Shown in pieces: positions 1 through 8,040 of a stretch of 64,000 nucleotides of DNA. The notes under the pieces were generated by a model that did no database searches, was not told where the DNA came from, and saw nothing but the letters and a program-made list of their open reading frames with translations. This DNA comes from Amycolatopsis tolypomycina (lineage in GTDB: Bacteria; Actinomycetota; Actinomycetes; Mycobacteriales; Pseudonocardiaceae). Where the stretch lies: assembly GCF_900105945.1 (NCBI RefSeq), contig NZ_FNSO01000004.1, positions 3,968,001 through 4,032,000 on the forward strand, read 5' to 3'. Each line of letters opens with the position of its first letter. Position 1 is the first letter of the stretch. The position numbers were made by a program, and so were the translations under genes.

Positions 1-315
1 GAGCGGGCCGTCCACGTCGTCCGGGTCCACGCCGGGCAGTTCGAAGACTTCGGTGTAGACGATCCGCTCGTCCGGCACGATCTCGCGGTACTCGCCGTGG
101 AAGCCGACCTCGGCGCCGTCTTCGGTCTTCAGGACGTAGCGCCAGCGGCCGCCCGGCCGCAGGTCGAGCTTGACCTCGGTGGTGGTCCCGCGGTGGCCGC
201 TCCACCAGCGGCTCACCAGTTCCGGCGTGGTCCACACGCGGTAGACCAGGTGCTTCGGCGCGTCGAACTCGCGCGTGATGAGGATCCGGTCGTCGGCGGG
301 GGTGGTGATCTCCAC
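1..315 (-). CDS. SRPBCC/AHSA1-domain protein, partial
   Basis: The reading frame starts at GTG 315 and runs open to the window edge, so the C-terminus is missing (105 codons seen). The sequence shows an AHSA1-type START fold: an N-terminal strand with REFDAPKHLVYRVWT, then the WW pair after LVSR, then GGRWRY and a GEYREIVPDERIVYTEVF segment. It follows the ArsR gene by one base after the stop, so the two are co-transcribed. ArsR-SRPBCC pairs are common in actinobacteria, and the SRPBCC partner is thought to bind a small hydrophobic ligand; the ligand here is unknown. Confidence 0.85.
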   Translation of the reverse strand, partial: MEITTPADDRILITREFDAPKHLVYRVWTTPELVSRWWSGHRGTTTEVKLDLRPGGRWRYVLKTEDGAEVGFHGEYREIVPDERIVYTEVFELPGVDPDDVDGPL

Positions 316-316
316 G

Positions 317-652
317 TCACTGCTCCTGTTCCTTGAGTTCCTCGAGGACGTCGTCCATCAGGCCGAACCGCGCCGCCCACGTCCGTTCGTAGCGCTTGAC
401 CCAGTCGTGGATGGGCTTGAGCGCGGCGCCGTTGAGCCGGTAGAGCCGCTGGCGGCCGTCGCCGCGCACGTCGACCGCACCGACTTCGCGCAGCACGCGC
501 AGGTGCTTCGACACCTGCGGCTGGGCCAGGCCGAGCAGGTCGACGAGGTCGCCGACCGACCGCTCGCCGTCCATGAGGACGTCGAGGATCTGCCGCCGCC
601 GGGGTTCGGCGACCGCGTTGAAGGTGTCGGCTGTCGTCGCTGCTCTTGCCAC
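317..652 (-). CDS. ArsR-family winged-helix transcriptional regulator
   Basis: About 111 residues with a typical ArsR fold: EPRRRQILDVL, then the recognition helix region LAQPQVSKHLRVLREVGAV and the wing RGDGRQRLYRLN. There is no N-terminal metal-binding CxC, so a non-metal class is likely. Two ATG codons (664, 661) fall inside the TATGAT -10 box of the upstream promoter and cannot be used if that promoter is active. GTG 652 lies 7-8 nt after the box, so leaderless translation from GTG is preferred. The gene probably regulates itself and the adjoining SRPBCC gene. Confidence 0.85.
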   Translation of the reverse strand: MARAATTADTFNAVAEPRRRQILDVLMDGERSVGDLVDLLGLAQPQVSKHLRVLREVGAVDVRGDGRQRLYRLNGAALKPIHDWVKRYERTWAARFGLMDDVLEELKEQEQ

Positions 653-659
653 GCGGCTC

Positions 660-687
660 ATCATATTCCCATATGGGTATGCGTCAA
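660..687 (-). promoter_or_regulatory. sigma70-type promoter with ArsR operator in the spacer
   Basis: On the minus strand TTGACG (687-682), a 16-nt spacer and TATGAT (665-660). The spacer holds a near-perfect palindrome with core CCCATATGGG (668-677; 14 of 16 bases symmetric over 665-680). An operator inside the core promoter fits autorepression. The expected start point, about 653, coincides with the GTG codon. Confidence 0.65.
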
Positions 688-710
688 GCCCATCCCGAGC
701 CGTGCGGGAT

Positions 711-793
711 GCACCCAATGTGGCGTTCGGTGCATCTGACGCACCCAATGTGGCGTTCGGTGCGTCCAACGCACCCAACGCCACATTGGGGCG
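711..793. repeat. Family A repeat: two direct 30-bp units plus an inverted end unit
   Basis: Two tandem units beginning GCACCCAATGTGGCGTT (711, 741), then an inverted arm AACGCCACATTGGGG (777-791). The first and last parts can pair as a hairpin. The same family occurs at 22734 and 24940. Unlike those, this copy sits between divergent genes (ArsR leftward, ROK rightward), so a terminator role is not obvious here. Confidence 0.85.
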
Positions 794-898
794 CAAGAGC
801 CGGGCCGTCGGCAGGAACCGAGGAACCTCGGGCGCGGCCGGCCCGCCCGCATCCTGGGCACGCTGGGCCCGCGCTGACGGATCTGTCACGATCGGACG

Positions 899-2116
899 AT
901 GAGCAGCCGGGCGGGCAGTCCACAGAGGACGGATGCGCGCGGTGCCCGGCGCAGTGCCAGCGCAAGCGCCGTGCTGCGGGCCGTGCTCGACGACGGCCCG
1001 ATCGCGCGCAGCACCATCGCGCGGCGGACCGGACTTTCCGCGGCCGCCGTCACCGGGCACACCGCCGAGCTGCTGCAGCGGGGACTGCTGCGCGAACTCC
1101 CGGAAGCCGAGTCACGCGGGGGCGTCGGACGGCCGCACGTGCCGGTCGACCTCGACACCGGCCGGCACGTCGCCGGCGCCCTGCACCTGGCCGTGCACCA
1201 CGCCACCGTCGCGCTGCTCGACCTGCGCGGGAACGTGCTGGTCCAGCACGAAGAACCACACGACGGGCTGGCCGCCGAAGACCTGCTCGCCCGCGCCGCC
1301 GAGATCTTCGACGACCTCCTGCTCGGGCACGCCCCGGACCGTGAGCCGCTCGGGCTCGGGGTCGCCACCGGCGGGTGGGTCGACCGCGAATCCGGCACCG
1401 TGGTCGAGCACCCGCTGCTCGGCTGGCGGAACGTCCCGGTCCGCGACCTGCTGACGGGCAGCACCGGGCTGGCCGTGGAGGTCGACGGGCACGCGCGGGC
1501 GCTGGTGCACGCCGAACGGCTCTTCGGGCACCCGCGGGCCCGCGACAGCGTGGTGCAGCTGTTCGCCGGCAACGTCGTCGACGCCGCCTTCGCCACCGGC
1601 GGCACCGTGCACCACGGGCCGCGCTCGGCCGCGGGCGCCGTGGCGCACCTGCGCGTCGACGACAGCGGCGAGCCGTGCCGGTGCGGGCGGACCGGCTGTC
1701 TCGAGGCAGCCGTTTCCGAGGCCACGCTCGCGCGCAAAGGCGTGGAAAACGGATTGCTCGCGCATCCGGACTTTCCGGAATTGCTCGCGCTCGCCGCCGA
1801 CGGCGGTTCCGCGGCATTGCGGATGTTCCACGAAAGCGCCCGGTTGCTCGGGCAGGCGGCGGCATTGCTGCTCGACGTGCTCAATCCCGCCGTGCTCGTG
1901 GTGGTCGATCGGAGTGTAGCCCACGTGCCGAGCTGCCTTCCCATCATCCGGGACGAGGTCGGCGCCCGGTCCCGCTGCCCCGATCCGGCGGAAACCGTTG
2001 TGGGCACGAGCTTCCCGGGCACCGAGCTGGCCACCGCCGGCGGCGCGGTGCTCTTGGACGTGCTCTACGAAGACCCGCTCGGTCCGCTTCTGACGGGGTT
2101 GCCGCGCGCCTCGTGA
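899..2116 (+). CDS. ROK-family transcriptional regulator
   Basis: 405 residues. An N-terminal winged helix-turn-helix (about residues 20-70, with GPIARSTIARRTGLSAAAVT) is followed by a ROK domain. The ROK zinc motif is visible as CRCGRTGCLE near residue 260. ROK regulators usually sense sugars or sugar phosphates, but this one lies about 100 bp upstream of, and parallel to, an organosulfur uptake/oxidation operon. Control of that operon is an inference from position. The ATG start lacks a strong ribosome binding site. Confidence 0.85.
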   Translation: MSSRAGSPQRTDARGARRSASASAVLRAVLDDGPIARSTIARRTGLSAAAVTGHTAELLQRGLLRELPEAESRGGVGRPHVPVDLDTGRHVAGALHLAVHHATVALLDLRGNVLVQHEEPHDGLAAEDLLARAAEIFDDLLLGHAPDREPLGLGVATGGWVDRESGTVVEHPLLGWRNVPVRDLLTGSTGLAVEVDGHARALVHAERLFGHPRARDSVVQLFAGNVVDAAFATGGTVHHGPRSAAGAVAHLRVDDSGEPCRCGRTGCLEAAVSEATLARKGVENGLLAHPDFPELLALAADGGSAALRMFHESARLLGQAAALLLDVLNPAVLVVVDRSVAHVPSCLPIIRDEVGARSRCPDPAETVVGTSFPGTELATAGGAVLLDVLYEDPLGPLLTGLPRAS

Positions 2117-2147
2117 ACCAGCCGAGTTATTTCACGAACTCGCAAAA

Positions 2148-2184
2148 TTGACCGTCCGTCCGGGTGCCGCCAACAATTGCGGCA
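2148..2184 (+). promoter_or_regulatory. Candidate promoter and dyad operator of the organosulfur operon
   Basis: TTGACC (2148-2153), 18 nt, AACAAT (2172-2177). The inverted repeat TGCCGC-N8-GCGGCA (2165-2184) overlaps the -10 region and expected start site, so it could be an operator for the neighbouring ROK protein. The -10 match is imperfect. Confidence 0.4.
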
Positions 2185-2217
2185 ACCCCACCGACTCCCG
2201 GAACGGACGAAACCACC

Positions 2218-3237
2218 GTGAAGAAAACCCTGCCCCTGTTCGCCGCCGCCGTGATGCTGCTGGCCGGCTGCGCTTCGGCGACGGCCACCGGTGCGCCCGG
2301 GCAACCGGAGAAGCTGGAGCTGCGCTACCAAGGCAGCGCGAACGCCGTCACCCTGCCCGAACTCGCCGAAGACCTGGGCTACTTCGGCCCCGTGAAGCTC
2401 AAGTGGGTCGGCAACACGATCAGCGGCCCGCAGGACATCCAGTCGGCGGCCACCGACCAGACCGACTTCGGCGGTGCCTTCACCGGCGCGGTCGTCAAGC
2501 TCGTCGAAGCCGGCGCCCCGGTCAAGGCGGTCGTCAACTACTACGGCTCCGACGCCTTGGCCTTCATCGGCTTCTACACCAAAACCGACAGCCCGATCCG
2601 GACCGCCCGCGACCTGATCGGCAAGAAGGTCGGCGTCAACACCGCGGGCGCGAACCTCGAGGCCGCGCTCGACACCTGGCTCAAGGGACAGGGCCTTTCC
2701 GACGACGAGATCAAGCAGGTGCAGCTCGTCGTCATCCCGCCGGTGAACGCCGAGCAGGCGCTGCGCAACGGCCAGCTCGACGTCGCCGCGCTCCAGGGCA
2801 TCCTGCAGGACCACGCCGTCGCGACCGGGGGCATCCGACCGCTGTTCACCGACGTCGGCGCCTTCGGGCCCTACAACGGCGGCCCGTACGTGCTGCGCAC
2901 CGACTTCATCAAGAAGTACCCGGAGACCGCGAAGATCTTCGTCTCAGCCGTGGCCCGGGCGATCGAATGGGAACGCACGACTCCGCGCGACGAGGTGATC
3001 GCCCGCTTCACGAAGATCATCAAGGCGCGCGGCCGCAACGAAAGCACCGACACGCTGAAGTACTGGAAGAGCGTCGGCATCACCCGCGGCGGCCTCATCT
3101 CCGACGCCGACTACACCCGCTGGGAGCCGTGGCTCAAGCAGGAGGGCTACCTCAAGCACGACAAGGTCGACACCGCAAAGCTCTACACCAACGAGTTCAA
3201 CCCCTACCGCGACGGCGCGCCGGCGGTGACCAAGTGA
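2218..3237 (+). CDS. ABC transporter substrate-binding lipoprotein (SsuA/NMT1-like)
   Basis: 339 residues from GTG 2218. The N-terminus is a lipoprotein signal: KK, a hydrophobic core and the lipobox LAGC with Cys18. The mature part matches the aliphatic sulfonate/nitrate/taurine binding family, including LPELAEDLGYF, the QSAATDQTDFGGAFTGAVVK region and a KKVGVN segment. First gene of an operon with ATPase, permease, monooxygenase and dioxygenase, which points to import of a sulfonate or related organosulfur compound. The exact ligand cannot be read from sequence. Confidence 0.88.
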   Translation: MKKTLPLFAAAVMLLAGCASATATGAPGQPEKLELRYQGSANAVTLPELAEDLGYFGPVKLKWVGNTISGPQDIQSAATDQTDFGGAFTGAVVKLVEAGAPVKAVVNYYGSDALAFIGFYTKTDSPIRTARDLIGKKVGVNTAGANLEAALDTWLKGQGLSDDEIKQVQLVVIPPVNAEQALRNGQLDVAALQGILQDHAVATGGIRPLFTDVGAFGPYNGGPYVLRTDFIKKYPETAKIFVSAVARAIEWERTTPRDEVIARFTKIIKARGRNESTDTLKYWKSVGITRGGLISDADYTRWEPWLKQEGYLKHDKVDTAKLYTNEFNPYRDGAPAVTK

Positions 3238-4007
3238 TCGGCATCCGCTCGGTGACCAAGACCTTCGGCGAGCTCACCGCGCTCGACGACGTCTCCCTCG
3301 ACATCGCCGACGGCACGTTCCTGTCGCTGGTCGGCCCCAGCGGCTCGGGCAAGTCGACGCTGCTCGACCTGCTGGCCGGGCTCGCCACCCCGACGTCCGG
3401 TGAGGTGCTCATCGACGGCGAGCCGGTGCGCGGCCCTGGTCTCGACCGCGGGGTCGTCTTCCAGCAGTACGCGCTGTTCCCGTGGCGCACCGCCCGCGCC
3501 AACGTCGAATTCGGCCTCGAAGGCGGGCCGCTCGGCAAGCGGCAACGGGCCGACCGGGCGCGCGAATACCTCGCCCTCGTCGGGCTGTCCGGCTTCGAGG
3601 ACCGCTACCCGCACGAACTGTCCGGCGGAATGAAGCAGCGGGTCGCGATCGCCCGCAGCCTCGCCTCCGACCCGGCCGTGCTGCTGATGGACGAGCCGTT
3701 CGCCGCGCTCGACGCGCAGACCCGCGAGCAGCTGCAAGAAGAACTCCTGCGGATCTGGCGCCGCACCGGCAAGACGATCGTCTTCATCACCCACGGCATC
3801 GACGAAGCCGTCTACCTGGGCCAGCAGGTCGCGGTGCTGACGTCCCGGCCCGGGCGGCTCAAGGCCGTCGTGGACATCGACCTCGGCGACCGCACCGGCG
3901 ACGTCCGCTCCGGGGCGGAGTTCGGGCGCCAGCGCCACCGGCTCTGGGAACTGCTGCACGACGAGGTCCGCAAGGCGGCCGAACACGAACGGAGCGCGGC
4001 CCGATGA
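3234..4007 (+). CDS. ABC transporter ATPase (SsuB/TauB-like)
   Basis: 257 residues from GTG 3234, overlapping the preceding stop as GTGA. All nucleotide-binding motifs are present: Walker A GPSGSGKST, Q-loop VFQQYALFPW, signature LSGGMKQR, Walker B VLLMDEP and the H-loop FITHGIDEA. The short C-terminal tail, without a regulatory domain, is typical of SsuB/TauB-type subunits. It energises the permease encoded by the next gene. Confidence 0.92.
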   Translation: MIGIRSVTKTFGELTALDDVSLDIADGTFLSLVGPSGSGKSTLLDLLAGLATPTSGEVLIDGEPVRGPGLDRGVVFQQYALFPWRTARANVEFGLEGGPLGKRQRADRAREYLALVGLSGFEDRYPHELSGGMKQRVAIARSLASDPAVLLMDEPFAALDAQTREQLQEELLRIWRRTGKTIVFITHGIDEAVYLGQQVAVLTSRPGRLKAVVDIDLGDRTGDVRSGAEFGRQRHRLWELLHDEVRKAAEHERSAAR

Positions 4008-4846
4008 CCACCACCCTCGAAGCTCCCGCCGTCCACACCAGACCCGACGATCCGCCGGCGAAACCACGCCGGCTCCGGAAGAGGCTCACCCGTGCGGTGC
4101 ACGCCTCCGCCGCGGTCGTGCTGTTCGTGCTGCTTTGGGAGCTGGTCCCCCGGTTCGTCCTCGACGAGAGCACGCGGACGTTCCTGCCGCCGCTGTCGGA
4201 GGACCTGCAGGCCCTGTGGGAGCTCGTCCTCGACGGCGAGCTCGCCGACCACCTGCTGGCCAGCGTCGGCCGGTCCGCCGCCGGGTTCGCCGTGGCCGTC
4301 GCGGTCGCCGTGCCGCTCGGCCTGCTGATCGGCTGGTACCGGCCGGTCGCGCGATTCCTGCAGCCGCTGCTGGAGCTGGCCCGCAACACCGCCGCGCTGG
4401 CGCTGCTGCCGGTGTTCACGCTGCTGCTGGGCATCGGCGAGCTGTCGAAGGTCAGCCTGGTGGTGTACGCGTGCGTGTGGCCGGTGCTGCTCAACACGAT
4501 CGCCGGGGTCAACACCGTCGACCCGCTGCTGGTCAAGGCGGCCCGCTCGCTGGGGCTGTCGAGCCCGCGGCTGTTCCGGAAGGTGATCCTGCCCTCGGCG
4601 GTGCCGACGGTGTTCACCGGCATCCGGATGGCGGCGTCCTACTCGATCCTGGTGCTGGTGGCGGCGGAGATGGTCGGCGCCAAGGCCGGGCTCGGCTATC
4701 TCATCAACACGAGCCAGGTGAACTTCCAGATCCAGCAGATGTACGCCGGGATCATCGCGGTCTCGGTGCTCGGCGTCGTCGTCAACGCCGGCTTCGTCGG
4801 CCTCGAACGGCGGTTTTCCACCTGGCGCACCAAGGAGAAGGCATGA
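4004..4846 (+). CDS. ABC transporter permease (SsuC/TauC-like)
   Basis: 280 residues, ATG overlapping the upstream stop (ATGA). After a polar N-terminus of about 30 residues there are roughly six membrane segments, starting AVVLFVLLWELV. The cytoplasmic EAA loop is visible as AEMVGAKAGLGYLIN, which docks the ATPase. Family and position identify it as the membrane channel of the organosulfur importer. Confidence 0.9.
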   Translation: MTTTLEAPAVHTRPDDPPAKPRRLRKRLTRAVHASAAVVLFVLLWELVPRFVLDESTRTFLPPLSEDLQALWELVLDGELADHLLASVGRSAAGFAVAVAVAVPLGLLIGWYRPVARFLQPLLELARNTAALALLPVFTLLLGIGELSKVSLVVYACVWPVLLNTIAGVNTVDPLLVKAARSLGLSSPRLFRKVILPSAVPTVFTGIRMAASYSILVLVAAEMVGAKAGLGYLINTSQVNFQIQQMYAGIIAVSVLGVVVNAGFVGLERRFSTWRTKEKA

Positions 4847-6156
4847 TGCACCTCAACGCGTTCGTGATGCCGAACGGCCACCACGAAGCCGCGTGGCGGC
4901 ACCCCTCGACCGACCCGCACCGGGCCCGGACGCTGCGGCACTACGTCGACATCGCGCGGACCGCCGAACGCGGCAGGCTCGACTCGATCTTCCTCGCCGA
5001 CGGCGTCGCCCTGTGGGGCAACGTCAAGCACAACTCCCACAGCCACTTCGAACCGCTGACACTGCTCTCGGCACTCGCCGCGTCCACAGTCCACATCGGA
5101 CTGATCGCGACGGCGTCGACGACCTACAACGAGCCCTACCACCTGGCCCGGAAGTTCGCCTCGCTCGACCACCTCTCCGGCGGCCGCGCGGGCTGGAACA
5201 TCGTCACCTCGGCGGGCATCGACGAGGCCCGCAACTTCAACCTGGCCAAGCGCCCGGCGCACGCCGCGCGGTACGACCGGGCCGGGGAGTTCATCGAGGT
5301 CGTCAAGAAGCTGTGGGACAGCTGGGACGACGACGCCGCGCTCGTCGACCGGGCGAGCGGCGTCTACGCCGACACGGACCGGATCCGCGCGATCGCCCAC
5401 GACGGGCCGCACTTCCAGGTCCGCGGGCCGCTCAACATCGAACGGCCGGTGCAGGGGTACCCGCTGCTCGTGCAGGCCGGGTCGTCGGAAACCGGCAAGG
5501 AGTACGCGGCCCGGCACGCCGAAGCCGTGTTCACCGCGCAGCAGACGTTCGCCGAGGGCAAGGCGTTCTACGACGACGTCAAGGGCCGGCTCGCCAAGTA
5601 CGGCCGGACGCCGGACGAGATCAAGATCCTCCCCGGGATCTCGCCGATCCTCGGCCGCACCGAACCGGAAGCCCGCGAGCGCGAGGCCGAGCTGAACGCC
5701 CTGATCACCCCGGACTACGGGCTGCAGCAGCTGTCGAAGATGCTCGACCACGACGTCACCGGCTACCCGCTGGACGGCCCGCTGCCGGAGGTCGGCAGCT
5801 TCACCGAAGGCGGCCAGAGCCGGTTCGACCTGGTCGTCGGCCTGGCCCGGCGCGAGGACCTCACCATCCGGCAGCTCCTGGAACGGCTGGCGGGCGGGCG
5901 CGGGCACCGCGTCTTCGCCGGCACGCCGGTCCAGGTCGCCGACGAGCTGGAGGCGTGGTTCCGCGGCGGCGCCGCCGACGGCTTCAACGTCATGCCGCCC
6001 ACCTTGCCCGGCGGGCTCGACGACTTCGTCGACCTCGTCGTCCCGGAACTGCAGCGGCGCGGCCTGTTCCGCACCGAGTACTCCGGCACCACCCTGCGCG
6101 AGCACTACGGCCTCGCGCGGCCCGTCAACCGCAACCGAGTGAAGGAGCCCGCATGA
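4843..6156 (+). CDS. FMN-dependent monooxygenase, NtaA/SnaA/DszA type
   Basis: 437 residues; ATG 4843 overlaps the permease stop, with a second ATG at 4846. A luciferase-like TIM barrel with features of the nitrilotriacetate/dibenzothiophene-sulfone/alkanesulfonate group: GRLDSIFLADG, HFEPLTLLSALAA, the GWNIVTS motif and RYDRAGEFIEVVKKLWDSW. It needs reduced FMN from a separate reductase; none is in this operon. Co-expression with a sulfonate-type importer suggests C-S bond cleavage or sulfone oxidation. Confidence 0.9.
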   Translation: MMHLNAFVMPNGHHEAAWRHPSTDPHRARTLRHYVDIARTAERGRLDSIFLADGVALWGNVKHNSHSHFEPLTLLSALAASTVHIGLIATASTTYNEPYHLARKFASLDHLSGGRAGWNIVTSAGIDEARNFNLAKRPAHAARYDRAGEFIEVVKKLWDSWDDDAALVDRASGVYADTDRIRAIAHDGPHFQVRGPLNIERPVQGYPLLVQAGSSETGKEYAARHAEAVFTAQQTFAEGKAFYDDVKGRLAKYGRTPDEIKILPGISPILGRTEPEAREREAELNALITPDYGLQQLSKMLDHDVTGYPLDGPLPEVGSFTEGGQSRFDLVVGLARREDLTIRQLLERLAGGRGHRVFAGTPVQVADELEAWFRGGAADGFNVMPPTLPGGLDDFVDLVVPELQRRGLFRTEYSGTTLREHYGLARPVNRNRVKEPA

Positions 6157-7049
6157 CCACCATCGGCACCGACGTCCGCAAGCTGACCGGGAGGATCGGC
6201 GCCGAGATCGTCGGCTTCGACCCGGCCGGTGACCTCGACGCGTCCCAGGTGGCGTTCCTGACCGACGCCCTGCACGAGCACAAGGCGCTGGTGTTCCGGA
6301 ACGTCCGCCTCGACGACGAGGGCCAGCAGCGGTTCGCCGCGCACTTCGGCGAGCTGACCAAGGCCCACCCGACGGTTCCGGCCGTCGAGGGCGCGCCGAC
6401 GATCCTGCCCGTCGACAGCGAGCGGGGCCGCGCAAACCACTGGCACACCGACGTCACCTTCGTCCTCAACCCGCCCAAGGCCAGCACGCTGCGGAGCCTG
6501 GTGGTGCCGCCCTACGGCGGGGAGACGCTGATCGCGAACGCCGCCGCGGCCTACCGGGACCTGCCGGAGCCGTTGCGCGCCTTCGCCGACACGCTGCGGG
6601 CGGTGCACACCAACGACTACGACTACGTCCAGCCGCCGGAGACGGTGGACGAGCAGGAGCGGGAACGCCGGGCGCAGTTCGTCTCGCGGAAGTACCGGAC
6701 CGTGCACCCGGTGGTGCGGGTGCACCCGGTGACCGGCGAGCGCGGCCTGTTCATCGGCGGGTTCGCCCAGCGGATCGAAAGCCTGTCGGTGAACGAGTCG
6801 CGGGACCTGCTGCGGCTGCTGCAGTCCTACGTCACGCGGCCGGAGAACGTCGTGCGCGTGGCGTGGGAGCCGGACCAGCTGGTGCTGTTCGACAACCGGA
6901 TCACCCAGCACTACGCGATCGACAACTACGACGGCCTGCCGCGGCGGCTCAACCGCGTCACGGTCGCCGGGGACGTCCCGGTGGGCATCGACGGGCGGTC
7001 CAGCGAGTCGCTCGAAGGTGACGCGTCGCACTACACCTCCGTCGCATAG
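6153..7049 (+). CDS. TauD/TfdA-family Fe(II)/2-oxoglutarate dioxygenase
   Basis: 298 residues, ATGA overlap with the monooxygenase gene. Iron ligands are visible: HxD as His98/Asp100 in HWHTD and His253 in TQHYAIDNY, followed by the 2-oxoglutarate-binding arginine region RRLNRV (264-269). Family members oxidise taurine, alkylsulfonates or alkyl sulfates and release sulfite or sulfate. Pairing with the FMN monooxygenase gives two ways to liberate sulfur from the imported substrate. Confidence 0.9.
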   Translation: MTTIGTDVRKLTGRIGAEIVGFDPAGDLDASQVAFLTDALHEHKALVFRNVRLDDEGQQRFAAHFGELTKAHPTVPAVEGAPTILPVDSERGRANHWHTDVTFVLNPPKASTLRSLVVPPYGGETLIANAAAAYRDLPEPLRAFADTLRAVHTNDYDYVQPPETVDEQERERRAQFVSRKYRTVHPVVRVHPVTGERGLFIGGFAQRIESLSVNESRDLLRLLQSYVTRPENVVRVAWEPDQLVLFDNRITQHYAIDNYDGLPRRLNRVTVAGDVPVGIDGRSSESLEGDASHYTSVA

Positions 7050-7055
7050 TTAGCG

Positions 7056-7089
7056 CCCGTCCGCGCCCGGGTAACCGGGTGCGGACGGG
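7056..7089 (+). terminator. Terminator hairpin after the organosulfur operon
   Basis: CCCGTCCGCGCCCGG, loop GTAA, CCGGGTGCGGACGGG: a 15-pair stem with one G-T wobble, directly after the dioxygenase stop. No T-tract follows, as is common for high-GC actinobacterial terminators. Confidence 0.75.
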
Positions 7090-7101
7090 AAGGAGTGTGC
7101 A

Positions 7102-8040
7102 GTGGTCAGTGTGCAGGCGAAGGTCAGGATGGCGTTGCTGCGGGCGTCGGGCCAGAAACGGTTCTACGACAACGCCTCGGCGTTGCACCACCGGCTGCCG
7201 CGGCACCAGAAGCCGTCGATGGCCCGGCCGCCGCGGAAGGTCCGGCGGCGGGTCGACGTCGAGGAACACGACGTGCGCGGCTTTCCCTGCTACACCTTCC
7301 GGCCGCGTGGCGAGCAGGCTTGCGACCTGCACGTGCTGCACCTGCACGGCGGCGGGTACGTCGAACAAGTCGAAAAGCACCACTGGCGGTACGCCGCCGA
7401 CCTGGTCGCGCGGCTCGGCTGCGCGGTGACCCTGCCGGTGTACCCGCTGGTCCCCCACCACGACCACACCGCCACGATCCCGATGGTCCAGGCGGCCTAC
7501 GACGAGCTCGACGCCGAACGGGTCGTGGTGACCGGCGACTCCGCGGGCGGCGCGCTGGCCCTGGCCATCGCGCAGAACCTGCGCGCGGACGGGCGGCCGC
7601 AGCCCGAACGGCTGGTCCTGTACTCGCCGTGGCTGGACGTCCTGCTCGAAGACCCGGTGTCGGAGCTGCTCGACGAGACCGACCCGATGCTCGGCATCGC
7701 CGGGCTGCGCGAAGCCGGCCTGATGTATGCCGAAGGCACCGATCCGCGCGACCCCCTGGTCAGCCCGATCCACGCCGACCTGACCGGCCTGGCCCCGATC
7801 ACGTTGTTCATCGGCACCCGGGACGTCCTGCTGCCCGACGCCCGCCGCTTCGCCGAGCGGGCCGAAGAAGCGGGCGTCGAGCTGGACTACCGCGAATACC
7901 CCGGCATGTTCCACAACTGGCTCATGCAGGCGATCCCGGAGGGCGTCGAGGCGATGAACCACGTGGAGCGCCTGCTGCGGCGGCGCCCGGTCACCGCCCA
8001 TTCCGCGCCAGGTCCCGGAAGCAGTCCCACGCGCGGCTGA
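7102..8040 (+). CDS. Alpha/beta hydrolase, HSL-type acetyl esterase
   Basis: 312 residues from GTG 7102, with a good ribosome binding site (GGAAGGAG). Hormone-sensitive-lipase family signs: oxyanion HGGGY (82-86), nucleophile motif GDSAGG with Ser147, acid in FIGTRDVLLPDA and catalytic His in GMFHNW. It likely hydrolyses short-chain esters. Its 3' end overlaps the convergent amidohydrolase gene by 50 bp. Confidence 0.88.
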   Translation: MVSVQAKVRMALLRASGQKRFYDNASALHHRLPRHQKPSMARPPRKVRRRVDVEEHDVRGFPCYTFRPRGEQACDLHVLHLHGGGYVEQVEKHHWRYAADLVARLGCAVTLPVYPLVPHHDHTATIPMVQAAYDELDAERVVVTGDSAGGALALAIAQNLRADGRPQPERLVLYSPWLDVLLEDPVSELLDETDPMLGIAGLREAGLMYAEGTDPRDPLVSPIHADLTGLAPITLFIGTRDVLLPDARRFAERAEEAGVELDYREYPGMFHNWLMQAIPEGVEAMNHVERLLRRRPVTAHSAPGPGSSPTRG

